41,289 nt of DNA from a bacterium (GTDB lineage Bacteria; Zhuqueibacterota; QNDG01; JAFGCO01): assembly GCA_016930535.1 (NCBI GenBank), contig JAFGGN010000020.1, positions 1 to 41,289 of the forward strand, read 5' to 3'. The position numbers were made by a program, and so were the translations under genes. This document shows, piece by piece, positions 17,904 to 27,100 of the stretch; the stretch's first letter is position 1, and each line of letters begins with the position of its first letter. The notes below the pieces were generated by a model. The model saw nothing but the letters and a program-made list of their open reading frames with translations. It was not told where the DNA came from and ran no database searches.

Positions 17904-18326
17904 ATGAAAAAGGCAATTTTGTTTTCGATCGCCATCTTTCTGCTTGCGGCACAACTGTTTGCCGCCGAGGGGAATGTGGTCGTCATCGCGAATCAGGGCG
18001 TGCCCGGCAGTTCCATCAGCAGCGGAACCCTGAAACTGATCTACCTCGGAAAGAAAATCACCTGGCCGGATGGCTCGGTCGTTGTGCCTGTGGATTTGAC
18101 ATCAGGCAGTGCCCAGGAATCCTTTCTCAACAATTATGTCGATAAGTCACCGTCCCAGTATTCTTCATTCTGGAAACAGGCCATTTTCACGGGCGAAGGC
18201 CCCCCTCCGCGGTCCTTTTCCAGCACATCGGAACTTGTCGCGTATGTCGCTGCCACGCCCGGTGCCGTCGGATATGTCGCGGCCGGCAGTTCCACGGGCG
18301 GAGCGAAAGTGCTGAAAGTCGAGTAA
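17904..18326 (+). CDS. Short PstS-like periplasmic phosphate-binding-type protein
   Basis: A 140-residue exported protein of the PBP-like (PstS) superfamily, in its short single-lobe form. Signal peptide [20 protein letters not shown], then [20 protein letters not shown] (opening strand and ligand helix), [37 protein letters not shown] and [12 protein letters not shown] (PGAIGY motif of PstS-like proteins). The ATG at 17904 has AAGGAGA upstream; an upstream in-frame start lies inside the porin gene. Such short proteins are often encoded next to porins and chemoreceptors, suggesting a binding role that feeds the receptor. No permease or ATPase genes are present. Confidence 0.87.
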   Translation: MKKAILFSIAIFLLAAQLFAAEGNVVVIANQGVPGSSISSGTLKLIYLGKKITWPDGSVVVPVDLTSGSAQESFLNNYVDKSPSQYSSFWKQAIFTGEGPPPRSFSSTSELVAYVAATPGAVGYVAAGSSTGGAKVLKVE

Positions 18327-18331
18327 TGCAA

Positions 18332-18372
18332 TTCCGGCTGTGCCCGTTCATGACCGGCGGGCACAGCCGGAA
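18332..18372 (+). promoter_or_regulatory. Long perfect hairpin between the binding-protein and chemoreceptor genes
   Basis: A 15-bp perfect stem: 18332-18346 (core CCGGCTGTGCCCG) pairs with 18358-18372 (CGGGCACAGCCGG) around an 11-nt loop. It begins 5 bp after the binding-protein stop and ends 36 bp before the chemoreceptor ATG. There is no T-run right after it. Partial terminator, processing site or mRNA-stabilising structure are all possible; it could give unequal levels of the two products. Confidence 0.75.
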
Positions 18373-18408
18373 CCTTGCCGGCGTCATTTTTCTGGGAGTA
18401 ACTGCAAC

Positions 18409-20022
18409 ATGAAAATTATATACAAAATCAACCTGGCCCCGTTCGGAGCGGCCGTATTGTTCTTCATCATCTTCATCATGGCATGGATTCTGGGTAAGCG
18501 GACGGAAAACCGGCTGACCCGTATCGAGACCGGTTATTTCCCTGCATTGGAAATGAGCCGTGACCTGGAAGAAAACCTGGCTGTAATACAACGCAGCATG
18601 CTGGATGCCAGCACCTCGGGTGATCAGGACAAACTGCTCAAGGCGGATGCCATGCGTGACGCGCTGCTGGAGAGGGTTCGGCGGGAAAAAGAGAATGTCA
18701 CCCTCGATATCGTCGAAATGACGGCCCTCGAAAAACTGTTCCAGGATTATTATTCACTGGCCCGGGAGACAACGGTCCAGATGATTTCGGAGGAGAATGA
18801 TGTGGGCCTCTTTGCCAATTTAAAGAAAATGCAGGAGGACTACAATGCAATCAAAAAAACGATTCAGGACCTGAATGAACAAAAAAGGGCCGACATGGCC
18901 CAGGCGTTTGTGGATTCACGCAACAGTCATGCGACACTGATGCGCGTGATCATGATCTTCACGTTGTTTGTCATGGGCGCACTGGTTGCCGGTATCTGGC
19001 TGGGGCGGAGTATCGGCAGATCGATTCAGGCCGTGGTATCGATCATGAAAGATATTGCGCAGGGCGAGGGCGATCTGACCAAACGGATCAAAACCGAGGC
19101 GGATGATGAGCTCGGCGAACTGGCCCGGTGGTTCAATACTTTTGTGAACAAACTGCACGACATTATCAGCCGGGTCATGAAAAATACGGAGAAAGTTGCA
19201 TCGGCCGTGGCCACCATCACGGCTACCGCATCCCAGATGGCCGCAGGTGCTGAGGAACACAATGCGCAGGCCGGCGAAGTGTCCGCAAGCGTGGAAGAAA
19301 TGAGCGCCTCGATTATGCAGAATTCCCAGAATGCCGGCAGCACGGCCAGAATTGCAGAGGGCGCCGGTACCAAAGCGAGACAGGGCGCCCAGGCCATGCA
19401 GACCACCAAAAAAGGCATGGAGGAAATCGTTTTATCCACACAGACGATGGATAAAATCATTAAATCGCTCACGGACCGGGCCCTTCAGATTGGCAAGATC
19501 ACAGAGGTCATCGACAAGATCGCGGACCAGACCAATCTGCTGGCACTGAACGCCGCCGTCGAAGCCGCCCGTGCAGGTGATCAGGGAAGCGGATTTGCCG
19601 TAGTGGCAGACGAGGTGCGCAAACTGGCCGAACGGACGGCGACGGCCACGAGGGAAATCTCGGAAACCATCCAGGCCATTCAGAAAGACACCATGGATGC
19701 ATCGGAATCCATGAATGAAACCGTGACGGTCGTGGATTCAGGCAGGGCGGCCCTGGAGAGTACGGAAAGGATCCTTGCAGAGATATTCGAATCCGTGACC
19801 CAGTCTGTGGATATGATTCAGCAGATCGCAGCGGCTTCCGAGGAGCAGAGCGCCGGCGCGGAGGAGATTTCGAGCAGCGTGGATGAGATGAACAATGTCT
19901 CCAGACAAACTTCCGAAGGCGCGGAGCATATGTCCGCTACGGCCCAGGAACTGAGCACCCAGACGGAAGCGCTCTGGGAAGTGGTGAATATGTTCAAACT
20001 GCAGAACGGAAAACTGAACTAA
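18409..20022 (+). CDS. Methyl-accepting chemotaxis protein
   Basis: A 537-residue chemoreceptor: TM1 (about 5-27), periplasmic four-helix-type sensor (about 28-172), TM2 (about 176-203), HAMP domain (about 200-255) and cytoplasmic signalling domain with the conserved tip [20 protein letters not shown] at about 368-387. It ends without a CheR-docking pentapeptide. The ATG at 18409 has GGGAG 10 bp upstream. The sensor ([20 protein letters not shown]) is short and helical, the kind that often reads ligand indirectly through a binding protein; the upstream periplasmic protein is the obvious candidate (inference). Confidence 0.93.
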   Translation: MKIIYKINLAPFGAAVLFFIIFIMAWILGKRTENRLTRIETGYFPALEMSRDLEENLAVIQRSMLDASTSGDQDKLLKADAMRDALLERVRREKENVTLDIVEMTALEKLFQDYYSLARETTVQMISEENDVGLFANLKKMQEDYNAIKKTIQDLNEQKRADMAQAFVDSRNSHATLMRVIMIFTLFVMGALVAGIWLGRSIGRSIQAVVSIMKDIAQGEGDLTKRIKTEADDELGELARWFNTFVNKLHDIISRVMKNTEKVASAVATITATASQMAAGAEEHNAQAGEVSASVEEMSASIMQNSQNAGSTARIAEGAGTKARQGAQAMQTTKKGMEEIVLSTQTMDKIIKSLTDRALQIGKITEVIDKIADQTNLLALNAAVEAARAGDQGSGFAVVADEVRKLAERTATATREISETIQAIQKDTMDASESMNETVTVVDSGRAALESTERILAEIFESVTQSVDMIQQIAAASEEQSAGAEEISSSVDEMNNVSRQTSEGAEHMSATAQELSTQTEALWEVVNMFKLQNGKLN

Positions 20023-20074
20023 ATACATTTTTACAGAGAATATCATGGATTTGACCTGTAGAAAATGATATATT

Positions 20075-20737
20075 ATGAATATCAATGATAAAACGGACAT
20101 GAAACCTATGAATACACCTGAAGTATCTTCTCAGAATCAAAAAGATGAGCTGGAATGCGTTCATGACCTGTTTCAAAAGTCATTTTCCGACGCCACCCGA
20201 TCCATTATGGAAATCGTCGGTCATAAAATGACTGTCTCACAATTCACCATCCGGTTTCTTGACGGCGAGGAATTTGTCAACCAGATCGAGGATGAACGCG
20301 AAAATACCTATTTTGCCTCCATGATGAAAATATCCACACCCATCCATGCCCAAACGGTTTTCCTGATAACGGAAAAAGACGGACGGCAATTGTACAGTTC
20401 TGTCACGAATAACGGCGAAAAAAGCCGGGTGCTGATTTCAGATGAAATGATCAGGGGTATCGGTGAGATCAACAATATGGTGGGATCCGCTTTCATCAAC
20501 TGTCTGGCCGATCTGTTGAGAAGGACCATTCATAACACGGTGCCGATGAACACATTCGATATGCTGGGGCCCATACTTCAAAGCGTCGTCATGCAGGAAG
20601 GCATTCCGCCTAAGGAAATCCTGGTTGCAGATGCCCTGATTCATGAAGAGGACGAACAATCTTTTCACATCAGGCTGTTCGTACTGACGGAACGCCATGC
20701 GCTGCAGAATGCCATCAGTCAGGCGGAAGAATCATAA
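20075..20737 (+). CDS. CheC/CheX-like chemotaxis phosphatase-family protein
   Basis: A 220-residue soluble protein of the CheC/CheX/FliY superfamily. GEINNMVGSAFINCLADLL at about 130-148 carries the ExxN signature (Glu131, Asn134) used to dephosphorylate CheY-P. The matching helix near residue 40 (FSDATRSIMEIVG) lacks the pair, so one active site is predicted, as in CheX-like members. It sits between the chemoreceptor and cheY. No strong ribosome site is seen; start codons at 20075 and 20099 are both possible. The assignment is from the motif and context rather than overall similarity. Confidence 0.75.
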   Translation: MNINDKTDMKPMNTPEVSSQNQKDELECVHDLFQKSFSDATRSIMEIVGHKMTVSQFTIRFLDGEEFVNQIEDERENTYFASMMKISTPIHAQTVFLITEKDGRQLYSSVTNNGEKSRVLISDEMIRGIGEINNMVGSAFINCLADLLRRTIHNTVPMNTFDMLGPILQSVVMQEGIPPKEILVADALIHEEDEQSFHIRLFVLTERHALQNAISQAEES

Positions 20738-20801
20738 TCAGTATTTACACCATCGCAAATGAACAAGATTAATGATCATACGGACCGGAGGTAAATCCCC
20801 C

Positions 20802-21191
20802 ATGAAGAAGATATTGATTACCGATGATGCCCGGCTGATGCGGAACATCATTCGTGACTCGATTGCCGCGGCATTTGCCGATTATGAGATTCTGGAAGCG
20901 GGAAACGGCGAAGAGGCGGTTCAAACATATATGGAACATCATCCCGACCTCGTGACAATGGATGTGACCATGGATATCATGAACGGCATCGATGCAGCCA
21001 AGACGATCCTCTCCCGGGATCCATGCGCTAAAATCATCATGGTCACGGCCATGGGGCAGGAGAAAATGCTCGAGGAATGTATTTCAGCAGGCGTGCTCGA
21101 TTATATCGTGAAACCGTTTACAGGCGCACGTATTGCTGCAGCGGTTTATAAAGCGCTGCAGCATGAAATCGGCGCACCCGTAAACGCCTGA
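20802..21191 (+). CDS. cheY: CheY-like response regulator
   Basis: A 129-residue receiver-only protein: acidic pair Asp8-Asp9 (LITDDARLMRN), phospho-acceptor Asp54 in VTMDVTMDIMNG, switch Thr in MVTAMG, Lys in YIVKPFTG. The form ARLMRNIIRD and VTMDVTMPxM-like region fit CheY rather than transcription regulators. The start at 20802 follows GGAGG at 10 bp; an upstream ATG (20772) lacks one. As the last gene of the block it is the likely substrate of the CheC/CheX-like protein. No CheA, CheW, CheR or CheB is in the window. Confidence 0.9.
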   Translation: MKKILITDDARLMRNIIRDSIAAAFADYEILEAGNGEEAVQTYMEHHPDLVTMDVTMDIMNGIDAAKTILSRDPCAKIIMVTAMGQEKMLEECISAGVLDYIVKPFTGARIAAAVYKALQHEIGAPVNA

Positions 21192-21252
21192 GGACGGCCT
21201 GCCAGGAGAAGCGTATCCGCCTTCATATTCTTCTCATCCGTCTCTGTTTTTA

Positions 21253-21287
21253 CTGCTCTGTTACCTCCCATGGAGGTAACAGAGCAG
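21253..21287. terminator. Perfect 16-bp hairpin between convergent genes
   Basis: CTGCTCTGTTACCTCC (21253-21268) and GGAGGTAACAGAGCAG (21272-21287) form a perfect stem with a 3-nt loop. It lies between the convergent cheY and GH9 genes and is symmetric, so it could stop transcription from both sides. Neither strand has a strong T-run right after the stem, so a pure intrinsic terminator is not certain. Confidence 0.65.
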
Positions 21288-21307
21288 AATTGTTCATCCC
21301 CAGGATT

Positions 21308-23869
21308 TCATTCGCATCCCAGTTCCCGCACAGCATTCGCCGCAAATATATAAGCAGCACAGATATCGATCACATATTCATTCTCGGCCCACAGGAACGG
21401 CCAGTCGCTTTTATTTTCAGGAAAGTCGGGTTTCAGAACCAGGATGCCCGGAACCACACCTCCGGCAATAAATGAAAAGTCTGCTCGGTTGTTGCCGTAA
21501 GCAATTTTTTTCGAGCGAAGCCCGATCCCTGATACAAAAGAGATGTTGGAGTAGGGATGGCAACCGAAAATATAACCGAGTCCCCGATACGTGTATTCCG
21601 GGCCGATAATCTCCGGAAAGGCTTTGTGAAGCAGATAATTCGTAATGGCCCAGTCGATAATGCCATGATTTCCCGCCCATCCCCTTGAACTGATCGGAAC
21701 ACCGAACGGATTTTGTGCGGTCAGCGAGTCGTTCTGCATCTTGTATTTTTGAACGAATGCAGAGAGTGTATCTTTATAGGCTTCTCCCATATACGGAACC
21801 GCCTGAACAGCGAGCTTCATGGTCCGCTGCGTATTCATTTTCATCGCGGGCCAGATCAGTTCCCTGAACTTTGCCGCGTAGGCTTCATCTTTCGTGGATA
21901 TAAAAAGCTGAAGCGCCGCCTCCGATTCCCCGCTGCTTCCGAACCGTAAGCCCCGGCGGGTTTCCGGGACGGGCTGCCGGTGTTCATCATCCCAGGCTTT
22001 TTTCGCCGTATCAATACATTCCCGCGCCAGGTCGTCCCGTGTACCCTGCAGTGCCCGGCCCGCGGCCGCCAGTACAGCGATGGAACTGTAATTGTAAACA
22101 GAGAACCGGTTGGTAAACACCCAGCGGTCGTCCGGCGTGCCGCTTGAGAGGCCGTCCGACTCATACGAAGCCAGTGCCGGATTGTACGGCAGATTGTCCG
22201 TCATGGTCGAGCCGTCACCCAGGTGATGATACTGATGCAGATTCGGCACGATGATGCCGGCAACGGCCCGGCCGAATGCACGGTGCTGGGCGATGAGTGC
22301 GAGCGTTCCGTGTTCGATCTGCTGCAGAATATCCGGTGTGCCGTCCGGATGATGGATATCGACAAACCGCTGGTTCTGATCCACAAGTGTTTCGTCCCGG
22401 AGGATACCGAAACGCTCCCAGGCATCGACCAGGGTGAGCACCGTGTTGCAGTGCGATCCCGTACGAATATCGTAATCACCCGCATCGAACCAGCCCCCGA
22501 TGTTCAGTCCCGGAATGCGTTCTCCCGGCTGATACCGGGTTTCCGTACTGTCGCCCATGCGATACCCGTCGAAATGCTGATGTCGTAAGGGCGCCTGCAG
22601 CGCATCGTCGAGATGGGCCGCACCGTGCCATACACGGTAGGCCTCGTTTACCAGCATATGGTCCATCTGCACGGGGAACCAGACATCCAGGGTCGGCTGC
22701 CAGATCCGGTCAAACACATGTTTTCCGATTGGAAACGGATCCGTTTTCACATCGCCGAACTGAATAATATACAGATCCTCGTCCCGGATTTGGCTGAAAT
22801 CGAAGGTAACATAGTGATACCGCAAGTAGTTGCCCCAATCCCTGACCGGGGCCTCGTAAACCCTTATCCATTCACCCCTGTCGTTCAGTTTCAGCAAAGA
22901 AGCCGATACAGGCGGCCTGTCATGCTTGTCGAGTTCGACGACGGCCGTTTTCTGTTGATCAGGATGATATCCGACCTGTGAGTATCCGATAACGGGCGGA
23001 CGGATCCAGTCCTTCATGATGCCGGGGGTCAGGAGCCATTCAACCACTTTCCCGGTCCGTCCGGCCGGTATTTCGGTGCGCACCACGAACCAGCCGTTCT
23101 GAGCGACATTGCGTCCGTCGTACAGCATCAGCTCACCGTCTGCGGATTCGATCCGGATCCGTGTTCCGGGATCTTCCGGGGACAGGATCAGGGTTTTCCC
23201 GGTGGCGATCGGTTTCGGCTCCACGTATTCGGAACGGCCGTGATCGTCGAATGTGGAATGATCCTCATACTGACGCAACTGCGTCGATGCGGGTTTGACC
23301 TCCATGCACCCGGACGGATACAGCGGAAAAATGTCCGGCTTGCCGTCCATGGTATACGTTTTCTCGAAATAGGCGGATGGCAGAAATTCGAGATTGAATC
23401 CGGTCCGGCCTTCCAGTTTCTCAGGCAGGGGTTTGTCCAGGATCACACGGAACTGGATCCCGTCTTTTTTCGGTTTGACCTGTACACGGGCATCGAAATC
23501 AAAATCCTTGTAGCGCAGAAGCACGTCGATGCCCGGATCATCCCGGTTCACTTTCCGTTCGGCAACAACGGGTATCTGGTCCCACTGTTCCGGCGTGGGT
23601 TTGAGACGCACCGCCCCGCCGGTGGCTGTCCGTATGCCATGATGGATCAGCATGATGCCCGCGGTTTTTTCATCGAAAAACATGCCGTTATACTGATTTT
23701 CAAAAACAAGGACATTGAAACCCTGCATTTCGAAATATTCGCTGTCATTCAGCATCAGATGCGGCTCGCCGCAAATGGCGGCCGGTCCCGGCCCGATACA
23801 GACAGCGGCAATGACGGTCAGGACCGCAGCCGCAAATGAGCGGTTCCGTAAGGTTTCAGTATGATTCAT
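21308..23869 (-). CDS. Secreted glycoside hydrolase family 9 protein (endoglucanase-like)
   Basis: An 853-residue exported enzyme with a signal peptide (residues 1 to about 34). A long N-terminal region (about 35-300) is beta-rich and not recognised; an Ig-like GH9-associated module follows (about 300-400, SQVGYHPDQQKTAVV), then the (alpha/alpha)6 catalytic domain (about 405-853). Catalytic residues visible: nucleophile-side Asp462 and Asp465 in GGWFDAGDYD, and the general acid Glu831 in WAENEYVID. HPYSNISFVSGIG matches the conserved C-terminal HP motif. GH9 enzymes cut beta-1,4-glucans or related oligosaccharides. There is no sorting domain or carbohydrate-binding module. AGGAGGG precedes the ATG. 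Confidence 0.92.
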   Translation of the reverse strand: MNHTETLRNRSFAAAVLTVIAAVCIGPGPAAICGEPHLMLNDSEYFEMQGFNVLVFENQYNGMFFDEKTAGIMLIHHGIRTATGGAVRLKPTPEQWDQIPVVAERKVNRDDPGIDVLLRYKDFDFDARVQVKPKKDGIQFRVILDKPLPEKLEGRTGFNLEFLPSAYFEKTYTMDGKPDIFPLYPSGCMEVKPASTQLRQYEDHSTFDDHGRSEYVEPKPIATGKTLILSPEDPGTRIRIESADGELMLYDGRNVAQNGWFVVRTEIPAGRTGKVVEWLLTPGIMKDWIRPPVIGYSQVGYHPDQQKTAVVELDKHDRPPVSASLLKLNDRGEWIRVYEAPVRDWGNYLRYHYVTFDFSQIRDEDLYIIQFGDVKTDPFPIGKHVFDRIWQPTLDVWFPVQMDHMLVNEAYRVWHGAAHLDDALQAPLRHQHFDGYRMGDSTETRYQPGERIPGLNIGGWFDAGDYDIRTGSHCNTVLTLVDAWERFGILRDETLVDQNQRFVDIHHPDGTPDILQQIEHGTLALIAQHRAFGRAVAGIIVPNLHQYHHLGDGSTMTDNLPYNPALASYESDGLSSGTPDDRWVFTNRFSVYNYSSIAVLAAAGRALQGTRDDLARECIDTAKKAWDDEHRQPVPETRRGLRFGSSGESEAALQLFISTKDEAYAAKFRELIWPAMKMNTQRTMKLAVQAVPYMGEAYKDTLSAFVQKYKMQNDSLTAQNPFGVPISSRGWAGNHGIIDWAITNYLLHKAFPEIIGPEYTYRGLGYIFGCHPYSNISFVSGIGLRSKKIAYGNNRADFSFIAGGVVPGILVLKPDFPENKSDWPFLWAENEYVIDICAAYIFAANAVRELGCE

Positions 23870-24076
23870 CTTTCCCTCCTGGTTGACCCATCGGATTGCA
23901 TTGTGTCCGGTTCATCAGGTCCGGCCGGATAAAACGGACAGCGGCCGGTATCATCTTCGCAGACGGTCATCGGCCGTATCGGGTGAATGAACCGGATGTA
24001 CAATGTAAATGAAAGATTGTCATATTATCAAATGAAAATGTGTAAAAATTTGTCATATTTGTTTGCCGGCCGTTAA

Positions 24077-24114
24077 AAAAAAGGTCCCGTGCATGGAAAT
24101 GCGGGACCTTTTTT
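24077..24114 (-). terminator. Intrinsic terminator after the 1853-residue protein gene
   Basis: AAAAAAGGTCCCG (24077-24089) pairs with CGGGACCTTTTTT (24102-24114) around a 12-nt loop. Read on the minus strand the hairpin is followed by a T-run (complement of 24075-24082). It lies 30 bp past the stop of the large gene and insulates it from the GH9 gene. It could also work on the plus strand. Confidence 0.92.
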
Positions 24115-24143
24115 CTACCACTTCTTTATGGGGAGGAGGGCAA

Positions 24144-27100
24144 CTATTTCAGAAGTACCATCCGCTGTATTGCGTGCCAGTGTTCCGTCCGGATGCATGT
24201 GAAATAAATTCCCGAAGGCAGATGGCCGGCTTCCCAGCGCACTTCGTACATGCCCGGAGGACATTTTCTGTCGACAAGACATTCAATTTCCTGTCCCATG
24301 ACATTGTATACGTTCAGGACCACTTCGCTTGTTCTCGGCAGACCGAAGCGGATCGTGGTTGCCGGATTGAAGGGATTCGGATAATTGGGGCAAAGCACGA
24401 ATTCCCGCGGTGCGCTGCCGGTTTGTTCTGCAATACCCGTGGACAGAATGCCGATCCGGAGTGTGTCGCTCGCTGAAGCCTGATGCGGATCCGTGACCGT
24501 AAAGGCGATACGGAAGTCCGTGAACATCTCCGTGGCCTCAATGCTGGCCTGATGCGATACCGGATCGATCCATACAACCACGCGCTGTGAATCGATCAGC
24601 ATATAGGTCCAGGTCAGCTCGCTGTCCGCATTGTCCGGATCCGTGACATAGTCATCCAGGGAGATGACCCATCGTACCGTATCCGGATCCTGGAAACGCG
24701 GTTCGGGAAAGGACAGATCGAATTTCGGGGGATCATTGACATGCATGATCCGAACGGCCACATCCAGCGTATCGTTGAGCGGATTGGCGGGATGATTATC
24801 CGAAACGATGATGCGGAAACCGGTATCCTGGCTGTTGGCGGGCACCGTGCCCCGGATAACGCGTCCCATGGGGGACATCCAGTCCGGATAATTCAGAAAA
24901 CGGACGGAGAGGTAGGGACCGTCCACATCCGTGGTCGTCACCGTGTACGAGAACAGCTGGTTTTCCGTGGTTTCCGCAGTATCAGGAGAAGTGATCACGG
25001 GCGGATCGTTTATCCGCACGATTTTTACCACGATATCGCGTGAAACGGGTGTGTTGTTCGATGTGGCCGTAATGGTGAACAGGGTGTCCTGTTGTCCGTT
25101 TACGGCCGTGCCGGTCAGTGTCAATGCGTCGACCTGAATCCAGGACGGCACATTCGACAGCGTAACGGTCAACGGGTCGTTTTCTTCATCCGCGGCTTCG
25201 GCTGTATAGCTGAACGGCTGATCCTCGGTGGCGAATAGGGTGTCGGCAGATGTGATGACGGGCGGATCATTCACCGCCTGAACCGTTACATTCACTGTCT
25301 GCTGGTCCGATTTTCCGTTCGCCGTTGCGGTTACGGTAAAAGAAAAAGCCGTCACATTGTTGAGCGGGATCCCCTGTATACTCGCAGCCGAGACCGTCAT
25401 CCAGTCCGGATACGCGGAATAGGCGAAGGTAATCGGATCGTTCTCCGTATCCGTGGCCGTGGCCACATAGGTGTATGCCTGATCCTCGACGGCCTGATCC
25501 GAATCGGCGGAAGTGAGAACAGGTGCATCATCGACGGCCTGAACCGTAACCGTGACGTTCTGCTGGTCGGTTTTTCCGTTTGCCGTCGCCGTAATGGTGA
25601 AGACGGCCGATGTCACACCTTCGGTCGGTGTCCCCTGAATCACGGTGCCCGAGACGGTCAGCCAGGCCGGTACCTGCGAAAATGTGATGGTGATGGGATC
25701 GTTTTCAGCGTCCGTGGCTGTGGCCGTATAGGTAAATGGAACGTCTTCGGTGGCGTCTGCAGTGGCAGGCGAGGTAATTTCCGGAGCGTCATCCACCTGC
25801 TGCACGGTGATGTTTACCGATTTTTGAACGGATTTGCCGTTGGCCGCGGCCGTAACCGTGAATGAGAACGAGGTGACGCCTTCCGGCGGTGCACCCTGAA
25901 TCACGGCTCCGGATACGCTCGTCCAGGCCGGCTGTCCTGAGAAAGTAAACACAATGGGATCGTTTTCCGGGTCCGTTGCAGTGGCCGTATAGGTAAAATT
26001 AATGTCCTCTGTCGCATTGCCCGTTCCGGACGAGGTGATAACCGGCGGGTCGTCCACGCCGGCCACGGAAATGGAGACAGTCAGATTCGTGGTTTTCCCG
26101 TTTGCTGTCGCCGAAGCCGTAAAATTCACGGAAGTGACGCCTTCGGGCGGTGATCCCTGTATGGTCGTGCCTGAAACGGTCATCCAGACCGGATATCCGG
26201 AAAATGCGTAAGTGATCGGATCGTTTTCCGGATCCGTAGCCGTGATCGTATAGGTGAAGGGCTGGTCTTCGACTGCTTCAGCCGAAGCCGGTGACGTGAT
26301 TTGCGGGGCATCGTCCACCGGGGTCACCGTGACGTTCACGAGTTGTGACACCTCGAATATGCCGTCACTGACTTTGACGGTGAAGGATGTGCTCGGGACG
26401 CCTTCGGTGGGCGTGCCGCTGATCGTGGCTCCGTTGACATTCAGCCATGCGGGCTTGTTTTCGTAGGCATAGGTCAGCAGGTCATTTTCTGCATCCGTGG
26501 CCGTTGTTGTATAGGAGAAAAAGATATCCTCGGTGGCTGCGGCCGTGTTCGGCGAAGTGATGACCGGTGCCGTTACCTGTGTTGAAAATGTCTGCGGGCC
26601 CGCGGTGAAGCTGTTCCCGGCCTTGTCAAAAGCCATGACCTTCCATGTATGTGTACCGTTGTTCAGTGCGTTGACAAGCGTAAACTGTGTCTGCTGGGCC
26701 GTCAGGCTGGCGGCCACTTTCACATCGTCCACGAACAATTCAAAATGATCGAATCCCGAAGTGGCATCGGTCGTGGTCTGCCAGGACAGTGTCGGTTTGT
26801 TGTGATATACGGTCTGAGAGGCCGAGGGTGAAATCAATGTGAATGCGGCAGGCGCCTGAGTATCCACGGTGAAATGCCACAGCGAGCTCCACGTGATGTT
26901 TCCCACATTGTCAATAGCCTTGACCTGCCATGAATGCTCTCCCTCGGTGAGCGGGGAGACGGGAGTGCTTGAAGTGACATTCAGCGCATCACGGTTCAGT
27001 GTCAGATCGATGCACAGTTCATATTCCGCAAGACCGGATGTGGGATCCGTCGAAGCCTGCCAGGAAAGCATGGGAGACGGACTGTTTACGTATCCGCTGT

